DNA of 64,000 nucleotides from Eutrigla gurnardus (taxonomy: Eukaryota; Chordata; Actinopteri; Perciformes; Triglidae), in assembly GCA_963514095.1 (NCBI GenBank), contig OY741280.1, forward strand, positions 10,917,947 through 10,981,946, given 5' to 3'. The position numbers were made by a program, and so were the translations under genes. The notes beneath the pieces are model-generated. The model worked only from the letters and a program-made list of their open reading frames with translations. It made no database searches and had not been told where the DNA came from. This document shows positions 1 to 12,341 of this stretch, in pieces. The first letter of the stretch is position 1. Each line of letters starts with the position of its first letter.

Positions 1-507
1 AACGTCTCGTCGTGGTGATGTTGCGCAGTGTTTTTCGTTGCATCTTGAGTCTATATATGGCCTTGAAACCCCACCAGGGATCCATTAAACTTATGACATA
101 TTTGGATAAACGGCAGTCCAGTGTTTTGAGTTAGCTAACGTTGTTTACTCATGCTATATTAATTATCGCCGAAGCGCATATTGTTGTTGTTTATCTGTAA
201 ATATGGCAAGTGAGATTTCTTGCTGACAGGTTGCGGGACATTACCGTAAAGCACACACATTTGACAGGTGTTTAATGTTATGTTACACCCAACTAAACCT
301 CATTAAGGTTATGTTTTTTTGTTTTTTTTTCCACTTTCAACTGTTTTTACAGCGTTGTTGTTTCAATTGTATGGTTTAATAGGGGATATGTGTGTAGCTG
401 TTTAACTGCAAAACTGTTTATTTCGGTTCCTCATAATAATCTGGCATCTGTATGTATTTTCATAAACTCCATTAGACATGTTTAAAAATATCTCCTCTGT
501 GTTGCAG

Positions 508-3500
508 GCATATATTAACCCCATTGCTGCTGCTCGAGCCAGGGGACCGGCAAATAACGCTGGACCGACAATACAAGATTATTTAAGCAGGCCTCGACCG
601 ACATGGTGAGACCTCCTCACTACCCTAAAATGTATAAATGCTCCTTGTTCACAAAAAAAGACAAATGTCTTTGCCACAGCGGTCCTTCCTTTGGATTTTC
701 TGATAATTATTTTTTCATCAGGATAGGGTGCTCTGCTCTCACTCTGCATGTCAAAGTAGATTGAGAGCAAAGGGAGAGCTCCTCTGATGTGTATAAATGT
801 CGGGTTATCATGGTTTGATGTCTGTTTATTCATTACCGAATGCATTGATTATAAATGATCCAGATTCCACTGACGGCAGCATCATCTAACCCCTTTTTCA
901 TGTCTGTGTGTGTTTATTTTTTCCCTGATGAAACATTAAAAACTGATCTGCTAACATGAAAAACGCTGTCCATAAATAATTTTGCTTTCTGCAGGCAAAT
1001 AGCTTCTAGTTGTCTTGTAGAAAGAAAATTGATATATCAGTCTCATTGATTCGAAAAGATGAATTAATCCATACAGCTAAACAAGTTGTTTGGTATTGGT
1101 ACCTTTTTTACTTTTCTCCACACTGAGAATTTTACATGGATACCAAAAATCTCATCTTATATATTTGCATATCTGATCATAAATAAAATGCACTCCAATT
1201 TTAGCCACAAGGGGGCACATTTAATTAATTACCTGCTAGACTTCCCTGCCAGTGTGAAATTACCATTTGCATTATTCAAAGAGCCACTTGTTTTCAATGC
1301 AAAAAAGTAAAAGGAACATAAAATACCAATAGCTTGTACCACAATATTGGTTAGCTTCAAAATAAAAAAATAAAAAAAACAAATCTTGATTCATCAAACA
1401 CATTTTACAAATGAATAGCAGCATGGAGTTATGCATTATCTGTTCACTGTCAATCATTGCTGATGAAAAGTGGCCAATCTTTATAAACACTGCATGGGAG
1501 GGATGTTAATAAAGTAGCCGCCACTGAAGCATTGAGAGGCAAAAGTTGCAGCTGAGTGGCATTTTCACAGTTTAAGGCATAATCTTTGCAAATGTTTGCT
1601 GACAAGTTTAACATTAAAAATATGTTACACCTGATTTATGATCTCTTCTTCAGGGAAGAGTTAAAGGAACAGCTGGAAAAGAAGAAGAAGGGCTCTCGAG
1701 CCCTGGCTGACTTTGAGGACAAAATGAACGTGGTATGTTTGTAATATAGATTATGTCTTCACTTAATGTTTTATCCAAGTTCATATCCCAGTTCTTCATA
1801 TGTGGATGAATGTGTAGCTTCATATTGGCAAAATGTTACAATATAGTGATTAAATACTTTTTTTCCTGATATTTGCTGCTGTTTTCAGAAATGGAGGAAA
1901 GAACTGGCAAAAAACCGAGAGAAATTGTTAGGCGCAATCGACAAAGAGAAAGACAAAAAGACAACCGACAAGGAAAAAGAGGAGAAGAAGGAGAAAAAAG
2001 AAGAGAAGAAGGAGAAAAAAGAAGAGAAGAAGGAGAAAAAAGAAGAGAAGAAAGAGAAAAAAGAGGTACGGTACCTCTCCTTCATCAGACATTTGTATGA
2101 GCTCACACTCAAATCATCATCATCTTTTACTGACTTTGGCTTTGCATTTGTGTTTAGAAAAAGAAGAAAGAGAAAAAGAAAGCCAGCAGGGTGAGGAGAG
2201 ACTTCCAGCATTTTGTTGGCCAGCTTGCACGTACACACACACGTACACACACACACACACACACACTCACACACTCTCTCTGCCTGATGCTCTCATATTG
2301 TGTTCCAATTCCCTCACAAGCGACAAACCTCAAGTCTAATGAACCCTGCTTTCATTGTGTTTTGGTCAAGCATTCTTCATCTTCCTCCTCCTCATCGAGT
2401 TCTGATTCCTCCAGCAGCTCCCCTTCAGAATCTGAATATGTGGTAAGTCATTACAAACGTCGACGTCTACTTCATATTGCCAACCACCAGAAATAAACTA
2501 AACCCCCAACAATTTTCACCCATAATGAATAGAATAGAATGCCTTTATTGTCATTGCATTAAAAATACAAGGAAAATTGGAGCGCTGCTCCAGCAAAGTG
2601 CTTAAACCACACATTCATAATCCATCAGCTTCAATTTAGAGGAACGCTGCTGAATTCTAGAAATAGCTGCCTGTATTTGAATATAGTGCAGTTGGGAGTT
2701 TTTGATAGTCTGGAGTGAATTGGTTGACGCTTAACAGTTGATCGGAAATAGATTGACTACGTAGCTCAAATCGATCAGTTAAAAAAAAGACGGTGATCTA
2801 TTCCCTGAGCAATCCTGTAATATCAGCTCCACGAACCATGAAACCGTCACAAGAACTACACCGTTTGATTGCGTTTCTATTTGTGTATACAGGATGAAAA
2901 GAAAAGTGTGAAGAAAAAGCGGAAGAGAAAGAAGTCATCAACTAGGAGAGCGTCAGACAGCTCAGAGGAAGAATCTGACGCTGAAAGCAAGGTTTTTATT
3001 TGATTTTTTTACAGCACATTTGGCCTACCTTGTTTCAGTAAACATCAATAGAAGCACGTTCTGATGTTAAAAATGTGCAGTCAAACAGTTGTCCTACAAT
3101 GGCCATGTTTTTTAAAATGCCATTGTTTCATCTAAGTGTTGTTTTTCTCCCCAAGAAGAAAAAGAGAAGAATCAAGGAAGAAGGGGACAAAGATAAAGTA
3201 AATTACTCCTCCCTCTACCCTCTCACTTTTTCATGGTGTTGATTTTGTCAAAAATGTGTATATTTCCACTAATATCTGATGCTTTTTTTTTTCGTACTTT
3301 GTTCATGCCATTCAAATTAAGCCCAACACATTTGGGTCCAGGTGTTATAAATCATGTGTCTTGTGTCTGTCAGGATGACAAGAGCCGTAAAAGAAAAAGG
3401 AAGGCTGAGCGAAGTTATAAAGACTCGACTTCAGAGTCCTCTGCAGAATCTGAGGGGGAAGAGGTAGTAAGTATTATTCTTATATATGGTTGTAGATGTA

Positions 3501-4613
3501 ACGCATCTCTTTCAAAACATATAGCTTTTACCAGACAATTACTAAAAACGTGGCAGTCTTCTCCCTTGCTTTGAATAAACAAGTAATAAAAAAAAAAAGA
3601 CAAAACGTAAGTCATAAAGTTTTCACCTTGAACCTCCTCGTTGTTCCTCTTTAAGCTTAGTTCCTCTTTTAATTCAAATTTTGGGGGAAGGAAATAAAAT
3701 TATCACATAGTTTGACCCCTGTTCAACCTAAATTTGGGAGGAGGCTCCATTCAGATTAACGGTCATTGCGAGTTCAACTCGTAGCTCTTAACGTTGTGCA
3801 AGGCAGACTGCTTGGTGCACCTCAGTGAATGAAAGGCAGACGGGTGACTATATGTGATTATCAATCACAGATGAACTACCACCATTTAAAATATGGCTCT
3901 CACCTTAATGGCTGAGCATCGCTTTCAGAGCATAGCAGAGTCTTAATATCAGCATTTTTTTTCCTATCATGTCATTGTTGGATGAACATGATTGTGAAAC
4001 TGAACACAAACGGCAAAATCTGAAGTGAAAAAAGGAGAACAGTAACAGCAACTTGTCATAAAACAGTTGCGGATGGTTGTGCATCCCATAATTGTGCAAC
4101 AATATTGTTGCATTAAGGTCATGAGGGTTTTTTTTTAGTATTGTGTGAGTCTCTTCTCGTTAACGGCCTCATTTCAACTTTTCCCACAGGCCGAAGCCAA
4201 GAAGAAAAAGAGAAGTAGCGAGGAAAAGGAGAAAATCACAGTGAGAAATTGACTTACTTACTTCTTCCACTTACATAATACACAAATGAGATTTTGGTTT
4301 GAGAGATTTTGATTATTTAATTGCAGGTTGAAAGATGGTTTGGGAAGGTGCACATGAAGTGCATTTTCATAATGCAGATCTGGCATGTGATATCAGCTGT
4401 TTGGGGGGGGGGGTCAATTATAAGTGTCTACTAACATAAAAAATGTATCCAGCTGTGTAATTGATGCTTGATTTGAAAAGACTCGGGACTCAAACCTCCA
4501 ATGTTTTCCGTTCACAGGACAAATCAAAGAAGAAGAGGAAAAAGAAGCACAAGAAACACGGCAGGAAAAAGAAAAAGAAGGCAGCATCTCAGTCGGACTC
4601 GGAGCTCGACTAG
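508..4613 (+). CDS. fam133b: FAM133B-like lysine/serine-rich protein (5' end missing)
   Basis: Ten coding exons: 508-605, 1654-1732, 1889-2065, 2158-2190, 2371-2442, 2893-2991, 3156-3197, 3374-3463, 4190-4240, 4518-4613. Together they give 278 residues and a TAG stop. All junctions are GT-AG and in frame. The first exon in the window begins in phase 0 at AYINPIAAARARGP, the family's conserved start region, so the initiator exon (about eight residues) lies left of the window. Conserved stretches are GPTIQDYLSRPRPTW and EELKEQLEKKKKGS. These are followed by a Lys/Glu-rich coiled tract, a polyserine run (exon 2371-2442) and a basic tail ending in SELD. Exon 3374-3463 could instead end at 3466, adding one Val. 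FAM133 proteins are poorly characterised. The K/R/S-rich make-up suggests a nuclear, RNA-linked role, which is inference. Family assignment is confident; B rather than A is by overall resemblance. Confidence 0.9.
1961..2062 (+). repeat. 21-bp in-frame tandem repeat in fam133b exon
   Basis: Within exon 1889-2065, roughly four and a half copies of a 21-bp unit encode repeats of the heptad EEKKEKK. Copies are nearly identical at the nucleotide level, with one AAG-to-AAA-type change near 2051. This implies recent slippage or unequal exchange. Because the unit is a multiple of three, changes in copy number keep the frame. Confidence 0.8.
2231..2274. repeat. CA microsatellite in fam133b intron
   Basis: A CA dinucleotide run with two GTAC interruptions. 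It begins about 40 bases after the 5' splice site of exon 2158-2190. Confidence 0.9.
2527..2615 (+). repeat. Dispersed fish repeat fragment
   Basis: Intronic stretch starting agaatagaatgcctttattg and continuing with an A-rich tract. I recognise this phrase as common in teleost interspersed repeats, probably the end of a retroelement, but the family name and true limits are not established here. Confidence 0.4.
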
Positions 4614-5153
4614 CAGCCGTAGCTTTAGAGATCTCACAAGTTGTTATTTTGGCCTTTGGCCTCTAAAAACGTCTATCCAGCTTCAGTCATCACGCTTGAA
4701 CGAGAAAACCACAGACTTGTAATGCTGGGGTTCTGTGAGTGAACTGAAACTGAAGGAGAACACTAAACAAACTAAGTGGCAACTACCGGTACATATCTAC
4801 TGTTTTTTACCACCATGCTTTTTTCTTAGTTTTAACATCGGGACTGAAGTGAATTCCTCCCTTTTTTTTTCTCCTCCTCCTCATGGTAATTTCAAAGCGA
4901 CTGGCACTTGCTTTCATCTTCAAGTGTGCCGTTCCTCTTGGAGTTGCTCTCTCTGACATCCTGCATCTCTAGTTGCTAGATGAGGCTGTCATGCTTGTGC
5001 CTATGTCATGCATGTAGACCTGATGTCTCGCCAGCCTCATATTGAAGTTGGACTTATAAGAAATATGAGCTGCAAAGTTTATACAAGGGATAATTGTTCC
5101 GATGGATGAATTGTTACACTGCAGTTCAAATGTGTAAACAATGGGAATTCATT

Positions 5154-5159
5154 AATAAA
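5154..5159 (+). terminator. fam133b polyadenylation signal (AATAAA)
   Basis: AATAAA about 540 bases after the fam133b stop. It is the first canonical hexamer in the 3' UTR and lies about 890 bases upstream of the granulin TATA box. Confidence 0.6.
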
Positions 5160-5876
5160 GTATTGTTTTAGCCTTTATTACTATCACATTTGAATGGTCC
5201 GTCAACCGTCACCCACTGGATTTGCTCTTATGTTCCCCACTTTTATTTCAAACTGTTCATCTGGTTATGCACTTTCTCACTTCCCTAAAAGATAGTCAGG
5301 TGCCTGTGATGCAGTAAGACACACTGTGCATAATGTTAACTTCAGTGCCACATAAGCTGCAGTCTGCAGGATAACTACAATCTACCATTAAGCCGCATAT
5401 GAGCCTGAATTACAGCATAAAACATCTAATGTGTAAGAAGTTTGTAGTTTATTCAGTAGGTGAGTTGCAGATGCAGTTGCTGTTTAATGAATGTCAACCA
5501 GTAGATAACCAGCCTACTTGTGCGATATCCATGTCCCATAGTGTTTCCCTCTTACTATGAATGAGAAAACTCATTCATATTGGAAACGGTACTCTGATCA
5601 CTCAATACAAAATAGGCTGTTGCAACGAGGGGTAAAACATCTCACATTTAAACGCACCTATGTCATCAAAAAGTAGAATAAAAAAAGGAAAGTACACACC
5701 TTTAAATTATACTTAAGTACTTGAAAATAAAGTAAATTAACTTGTTTATATTGCACCTCTGTATCTAAAAATAAGTGTTATCATGTAGCATCAACTCTTT
5801 TGAGGTTTCCACAGCAAGTCTTGTGATGTTGATCAATGATGCCAAAGGTTCATATGTGAAGTCTTCCCTGTTAAAT

Positions 5877-5920
<44 letters not shown>

Positions 5921-6044
5921 AGCCTCATACAAATGATTAAACAAACACTTTTTAACATCCAAGTATGGGCGTGAACTCGTTCCAGGAAGTCTTATTGTCC
6001 TAATCAGAGAGTCACAGGACAAAGGGGGTGTGTCTGACTTACCA
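5160..6044. other. Intergenic, fam133b to granulin
   Basis: About 880 bases without a supported gene. The only clear structure is a (GT)n microsatellite at 5879-5916, 130 bases upstream of the granulin TATA box. Confidence 0.6.
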
Positions 6045-6050
6045 TATAAA
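6045..6050 (+). promoter_or_regulatory. TATA box of granulin gene
   Basis: TATAAA in the context accatataaagagcagtg. Predicted transcription start is near 6070-6080. A short non-coding exon then runs to a consensus donor (cttgcaag, then gtaagt) after 6130. This is the only gene in the window with an obvious TATA box, which fits inducible or tissue-restricted expression. Confidence 0.65.
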
Positions 6051-6436
6051 GAGCAGTGCATCCAGTTTCACTTCAGGAGAAGTCAGAGATCCAGTACAGT
6101 ACGCCAAGAAGCTGTTGAATCACTTGCAAGGTAAGTGATATAAAAAAGTATGAATCTGCATCAAAACCTTTCATAGCAGAATTGCATATGGTGCTTTATG
6201 AACAGACAACTTCCATTGGTACTATTCAGTGAGATTATGAGGGGAAGGAAGATTCTTGTACAAGCAAAAATGAAAACAATGTTAGCAAAAGTACAACGTG
6301 ATAAGAGGTTTCACATTTCTGTCACAAAATCTCATCTATGAGCTGAAAAGTTCATAAGGAAGGAAGATCTTTGCTGAAACTGCGTGAATGTAACGCACTC
6401 GACCGATCCAAATAAACACAATCCTTTTTCTTGCAG

Positions 6437-8007
6437 ATGACGTGGGTAACTGTGTGGTTGACAGTGGGAGTGTTTGTGTGGGGGTTTGCCTCCTGCTCCA
6501 TCACATGTCCTGACGGGAACGTCTGTTCTGATTTCGCAACCTGCTGTATGACTGAGCATGGGTATAGCTGCTGTCCATATCCAAATGTATGTCTCCTTGT
6601 CAACACATGAAGCAACTTGACAAACTAACAGTTTTGCTCTGGTAAAGCGATCCCTTTCCTTAATCTCCGTGTGTCTGTATTGTGTGTTTTTAGGCTGTGT
6701 GTTGCTCTGACATGGCCCACTGCTGCCCTTCAGGGTTTCGTTGTAACCAGGTGACCCAGATGTGTGAGAAAAAGCCGTGGATGCAGATGCCAATGGTGAA
6801 GAAGGAGGCTGCAGAGGAACCGAGCACTCCCGTTCTACCTGTTTCTCTCGTCCGGGAGCCCCAAAATAACCATGTGCCAGACCAGGAAAAGAGCTCAGTT
6901 GTTCATTGTGACAACTATCATACGTGTCCCAGTGGCACTACCTGCTGCAGACACCCAACAGGTGTCTGGTTCTGTTGCCCATACTCTCCTGTGAGTTGAC
7001 CTATAGACTGTTGTAAAATCCCTTCCTCTGTTATGACAGGTCAAAGCTTGCGACAGCATTTTGCATTTAATTGGTGTGCAAATAATAAATAATCGGTGAC
7101 TTCTTGTGACTTGTAGGGCAGGTGTTGTCTGGATGGCTTCCACTGTTGTCCTTATGGCTTTGACTGTGACGTAACGTATAGATTCTGTGTGAGGCAAGGC
7201 TTGAGATATCCTTTCACCCCCAAACAAAGTATGCCTTCATTCCCTGCCTCTCTCACTTCAACTTCAGAGGACGAAGGTGGTGTGCAGCAGGTATGACATA
7301 TCCGTAAATGTGCCTTTTTGACTGTTGTGTATCCTGGGATTGGTGAATCTGAATGACCATCCACTCACATTAAAACACGTATAGGCCCTAAAAACCGATT
7401 TTCTTGCTTAGTTTTTTAATATGCATTTATGATTAAATCTACCTTTTGCAGACACCATTGACAGCTCTGACAGAAGCCAAAGGCGGCAACTGTGAGGCCG
7501 GAGTCATTCGCTGTGATTCCAAGTTTTACTGCAAAGCGGGGACATCTTGCTGCAAAGGAGCCAAAGGCCAGTGGAGCTGCTGTCCATATAAAGTGGTATG
7601 CATCGGCCATGACTTAATAAAGCCATCATGAAGTAATGATGCATGAATGTGAAGGAAAACAATTTGGTTCTTAGACATACAGAAATATAGAGGGTGTAAA
7701 GCATAGAACAATTAAATGATGAACATCATTTTTGAAAATCTGTCAGATTATGAACATCACAAACTTGAATATCCTTCTTCTGGCTGTAATCCTAGAAATG
7801 CATATTTGTATATCCTTTACTGCAGTAATTTACAAGTTAATAACTGTATTTTTTTTTTCAAAACTTGTCCTGATTCAGGGCGCGTGTTGTGCAGATGGTC
7901 AGCACTGCTGTAAGTTTGGATTTAACTGCGACCCGGACTCCATGTCATGCAAAGCATGGTATTCTCAGACCCCCTCGGGAGCACAGGAGCACACCAAAAG
8001 AGACTGA
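6437..8007 (+). CDS. grn: Secreted granulin (three granulin domains)
   Basis: Five coding exons: 6437-6586, 6694-6990, 7117-7290, 7452-7595, 7879-8007; 297 residues, TGA stop. A non-coding leader exon ends at 6130, and ATG is the first codon of the next exon. Residues 1 to about 20 form a hydrophobic signal peptide. Three cysteine-rich granulin modules lie at about 24-74, 122-173 and 221-279, each with the CC...CCP...CC pattern. An intron splits each module after the CCPY motif, the usual granulin position. Linkers of about 48 residues separate the modules, and the tail is basic and short. Granulins are secreted growth-factor-like or lysosomal peptides. This is far shorter than full progranulin (seven and a half modules) and resembles the short granulin genes of fish. 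Which fish paralogue it is cannot be settled by eye. Confidence 0.9.
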
Positions 8008-8290
8008 GGACAGTTGTGCACTGTGACAGCTTTGCCATTATTTTTTTATACATATTTCTGATCAAATCTGAATCATCAGAACTACGTGACGGCTGAATGG
8101 TTTATTGCTTTTAACCCGTATGTAACAATGTTGAGACTGTTTCATCTGAAGATTTCTTTACAAGTCATAGAGACCTTCATGCCGTCCAATAATTTCTTGC
8201 AATTAATGAACACCTTTAGGTAAAAAAAAATAATGTGCCAATATGAAATGTTTTTACCACTGCTCCTCGAAGGGCTTTTACTTTGAAAAT

Positions 8291-8296
8291 AATAAA
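8291..8296 (+). terminator. Granulin polyadenylation signal (AATAAA)
   Basis: AATAAA about 285 bases after the granulin stop and only about 100 bases before the ATG of the next gene. The granulin 3' end and the zinc-finger promoter therefore nearly touch. Confidence 0.6.
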
Positions 8297-8392
8297 TGGA
8301 AATGTATTTTACATGTCCGACTGGCTCACTTCCTGTAGTTCTCACGTGTTTCCTGGTGGAGGGGTGAAGAAGAGTGTACACATTGTGGAAAG

Positions 8393-9584
8393 ATGAGTCA
8401 AATCAAGGATCTCAAAGTGTTTGTGTCCGAGCGGCTGCAGGCTGCTGCCTCTGAAATACTGGGTGCTATTGAAAAGACAGTGACTGACTACGAGGAGCAA
8501 GCGAGCCGTTTGAAGGACGAAAACGACCGCAACCGTTCTCTGTTGGACGTCATCCTCAAAACCAAGTCGCGCCCGACAGAAAGAGGTTGGTCCGTCCGAG
8601 ACCGGCTCCCATGATACGTGCCGAATGAACGCCGACAGAGCTAAAGCTACTAGGACTCCGAGGAAACAGACATATAATGTGGCAGCTAACGTTAACGTAT
8701 ATCTGTGTAGATAGCTAGCTGTGTCGAGCACTGGTGCTGTATGTACTATAAAGTCGTTCCGCAATATTTTAGGTTTACATCTGACTGGAAAATTGCATTC
8801 AGTGTTAATCTCTGTCTCAGAAGAGGAAAAGCACCTGCTTAAATAATAGAATTAATTAATTACACATAAATAGTGGTTGACCGATATAGAATTTTCATTG
8901 GCCGATGCCGATATTTAGAGAGCAGGGCAGCCGATGCCGATTTATAATGCCGATATCATGTTTTTGTTATCGTGATTTGCATTGCATCACATCTGTGCAA
9001 GTGATAAATAAAAAACCTTGAAAAAATTATTAATTAATAATTAATAATAACAACAAATGAGACACAAAATTGCTATAGGGGGCGGGACCCACCGACAGAC
9101 CTATTATAGATCAGTGGTGGGACCTCACTTCAGGCTCCAGGTGTGAGCGGAACTGGACAGGTCCTTGTAAAAATGGCGTCTGTGCTGCTGGCCCCGCGAG
9201 CCGAGCCGTGCGCCTTGCGAGCCGCCGAGCAGTGTGTACTGCTGGGGTAGGATTTCTGTAGCCAGAATCTTTTTCAATGCCGAATTACTTATTTCCATGA
9301 AACTTATGGAGACATCATGGGGAAACTCAGATTGAGAGATCCGTTGATTGAAACCATTAATTGACTAGTTGGCAAAATCTAATGAGTGTTTAGTCGATTA
9401 AGAATATCTTAGCAGGACTCAATAAAAAAATGCCATGACCATGGCTTCATATCATAATCATTCTGTTCATTAGCTCTCCAATGTCATAAGCAGCATTGGT
9501 ATCACAAGAAAAATGGCAACGGTTTTTATTGTAACTTAATCTCTACTTTTCACTTCTGCAGCAGGTCACACCACCAAAAGAACC

Positions 9585-9632
<48 letters not shown>

Positions 9633-11862
9633 GGCCGGGGTGCATCAGATTCAAGTCCTGTCAACAAGGCCAGGGACAGCCCCTGCCATTCCATTGGTAG
9701 GACTAAGTTTGAACAGTAAATTATCCTCTTCAGTAAAATCAGTTCATTAAGATTTCTGTGAAGCTGAAAAAAAGCCTGGACTTACATTGAAATTGTGTCT
9801 TCAACATAGACACCACTAACTCACCACCATTACCTCAGTGTGATGTGCTACATCAGTACTCTGTAAATACATAATATTACTGTTACGTGCAACTTGCTTT
9901 TCCAGTAATGACATAAAACTAATGATTTGCTCATACTATTGTTGGTCTTATTACTTAATTTGATGAAGTGTGTCAGTATTTTAATAATTCTATGAAATGC
10001 TATACTATCTTCAAAGAAACGAAATTAGATCTTCATTTATTTTCCAGGCTTGCAGTGTGTCTTCACCTCACGTGCTGACTTTCTAAAGTTTGCAACCAAT
10101 GGCGACTGCCCCTACTGCTTGAAGAGAATTCAAGCTACTGAGACACATTTGATGAGAAAACATTATCTATTTGCTGTCCATTTTACTGAGGATGGCACTG
10201 GTAAGTTTCGTAAATATAAGATACTTTGTTTATTATAATGGATTACCTTAATCTGGCCAATCTCAAGTATGCAAGTTGATGGGGAAATAAATGCTAAAAC
10301 ACTGTTCTTTTAAGCGTACAGCCATTTAAGGTATTTGCTTGTAGTATCTAGTCTATCTTTTCTCTTTTCAGAAAAATTTGTTGTACCATGTACATGCAAA
10401 GACTTGATCCAAGGCAGAAGTCACTGGCACTGCCCATATTGCACAAAGATCATTTATCGGAAATGCAACTTTGAGGTGCACATATCTAAACAACATGGTT
10501 GGTACAATTTCTGGAATTCTCACTACTTTGCTGTTATTTACCATTCCTTTGTTTTGTTGTAAAGTCTTGTTTTTTTGTTGTTGTTGTTGTTGTTGTTGTT
10601 TTTTAGATAACCGCTCTGTGCCACCACTAAGAATAATGGGTAATATTGTTATTCCCACCAACTAGAAGTAATTATACACTGTCTTTTGCTTTACAGGTTA
10701 TGCAATACTGCAGCAAAGCCAAGACACAGGTTAGTTTATGATATTTCTCATGCCCCTCATTTGTTCACACGTGATTAATTATTAGCCATTGCAATTTGTA
10801 ATGAAACTGTGAACACTGTTACATAACGAATTGTCAGTATTCCTCGCATAAGTTAAAAGAGCAGCACTTGTATAGCTATGCATTCAAATCCTGGTTTGGA
10901 GTGTTGACTGCAAACAAATGTATTCAGGAGTCTATAAGTATAATAATATACATTACTCTGTACTACCCCTTAGACATGGATAAGCCCTCTGTCTCTGCCA
11001 CTGAGGAGGAAGTTCCCCCGAGTCCTGAACCCTGGTGTCAGCAAGAGTTCTGCAGTCTGGACCAACGGGCCTCACTGCTGCTTCAAGTTAAGAAGGAAGA
11101 AGAAATGTGCAGACAAGGTCTGGTGGAAGAGTTTGGCATGGATACCTTCACTTTCACTGCATCTGAAAGCTTTTAAACAACTGAATGTGTTTCCCTTTAT
11201 CTCCAGGGAGATATACTGAGTTGCAGAACTCTGTGCAGTTGCAGATTGAAGACAAAGTTCAACGACGTTCGGAGGCACAGCACACCCAGGACTCTGCATT
11301 CAACACGGTCTGTGCAGACAGTTGTATTGAAGACCCCAGCGAAATTAACAGTGTGGAATGCGGCAAGGGATGTCCTCTTCCAAATTCTTCAAATCAACCT
11401 CTGGAGATGGAGCCTGATAGTGGGATTGGTGGAATATTGCATCCTGCTGGAGAAGCTCAGGACACAATACCTCATTGTAGTTTAAAGTCACTCACTACCA
11501 AAAGGAAAGCGTGTGTGAAAATAAAAAAAGATTTACCGCCCTTGGGTTTAGATATAAAGAAATCAACAAAACTATCTGTCAGTCAGAATCCCACCGGTCA
11601 TCATCGTTGCAAAGCATGTGGAAAGACTTTCTCTTACATGTACACACTGAGGACACACGTGCAAACGCACGCAGTGGATAAAATCAGCGTTTGCGGAATC
11701 TGTGGAAAACATTTAATGTCTACGGAGAGTTTGGTCCATCACCTTCAAAGCCACCCAAAGACAAACAAATGTGGTATGTGTGGCAAACAATTTTCTAATA
11801 ATTCCCGTCTGAAACGGCATATGAGGTTCCACAGACCCAAGGGTTTAAATGCATTACCTTAA
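8393..11862 (+). CDS. C2H2 zinc-finger protein with polyalanine run
   Basis: Seven exons: 8393-8585, 9565-9696 (or from 9562), 10048-10200, 10372-10497, 10697-10729, 10974-11117, 11207-11862; 478 residues. Every internal junction is phase 1, typical of exon-shuffled fish zinc-finger genes. Residues 1-64 form a helical leader (MSQIKDLKVFVSERLQ...) of the kind that opens many fish ZNF genes. A 14-alanine run follows at 73-86. An atypical finger at 129-147 has C-X2-C-X9-H-X4-H, and a canonical-spacing finger lies at 180-201. Three standard C2H2 fingers at 395-415, 423-443 and 449-469 close the protein. The fifth and sixth exons carry acidic linker. Likely a DNA-binding transcription regulator in the nucleus. 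I cannot name an orthologue. Two donors are weak (gttggt after 8585, gtctgg after 11117), so those limits rest mainly on frame. Confidence 0.82.
8871..8965. repeat. Possible dispersed repeat (ccgatgccgatat motifs)
   Basis: Intronic tract beginning tagtggttgaccgatatag, with two gccgatgccgat motifs and a ccgatatc. It resembles a common fish interspersed repeat rich in ccgata words. No matching far terminus was found, so it may be truncated. Confidence 0.4.
9588..9629 (+). repeat. (GCT)14 trinucleotide repeat coding for alanine
   Basis: Fourteen uninterrupted GCT codons inside the second exon of the zinc-finger gene. The joined frame from the first exon reads alanine; the other frames would read leucine or cysteine. 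The lack of synonymous interruptions means the tract is free to slip. Confidence 0.85.
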
Positions 11863-12023
11863 AAATCCTACAGATGTTAAAATGTACATCAAAAAGTGCT
11901 GTTGTTGGATTCTGATGTACTGGTCTAGTAATGTACTCATGGGGGGGATAACTGAGTCCTAGTGCTGGGCTGTATGTTGTTTATTGTATATACATGTATT
12001 CATATGTAATTTTGTAGAATTGA

Positions 12024-12029
12024 ATTAAA
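12024..12029 (+). terminator. Zinc-finger gene polyadenylation signal (ATTAAA)
   Basis: ATTAAA variant hexamer about 160 bases after the stop codon. It is the first plausible signal before the ankrd28 promoter region. Confidence 0.45.
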
Positions 12030-12341
12030 AAAACAACAACTTGAAAGTCGGATTTATTCCCTGTGTTTGTTAGAAATCCAGAAATCCTCAAGTTTGAAAG
12101 TAAGAGGGTTTCAGGTAGATTACGTCACAACAACACCAAGTAGATCCATGTGCTGATATCAACTATCCCGTTTTGTCATTTCTGTCCCATGATTTGGTGA
12201 GTCTGTCCACGGCAGGAAGGAAGAGAGGGAGAGGGGGGAGCTGCACCGTTTGACTCCGCTCCAGTCTGTCTTCTTTCCGTCTCCCACTCTTAATTTACTG
12301 TAACTCCAAGGCGAGTACAGTGACTGCCTCCTTTTGGGAAT

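Noticed and set aside
1..507. Search for the missing fam133b start exon
   Set aside because: No ATG followed by the family's basic start (MGKRDN-like) and a donor exists here, so the exon is outside the window.
1885..2274. 129-codon minus-strand Phe/Ser-rich frame
   Set aside because: It is the reverse of the fam133b lysine-rich exon and adjacent CA repeat.
9580..9760. Polyleucine reading of the GCT tract
   Set aside because: The phase 1 join from exon 8393-8585 places the tract in the alanine frame, which stays open through all later exons.
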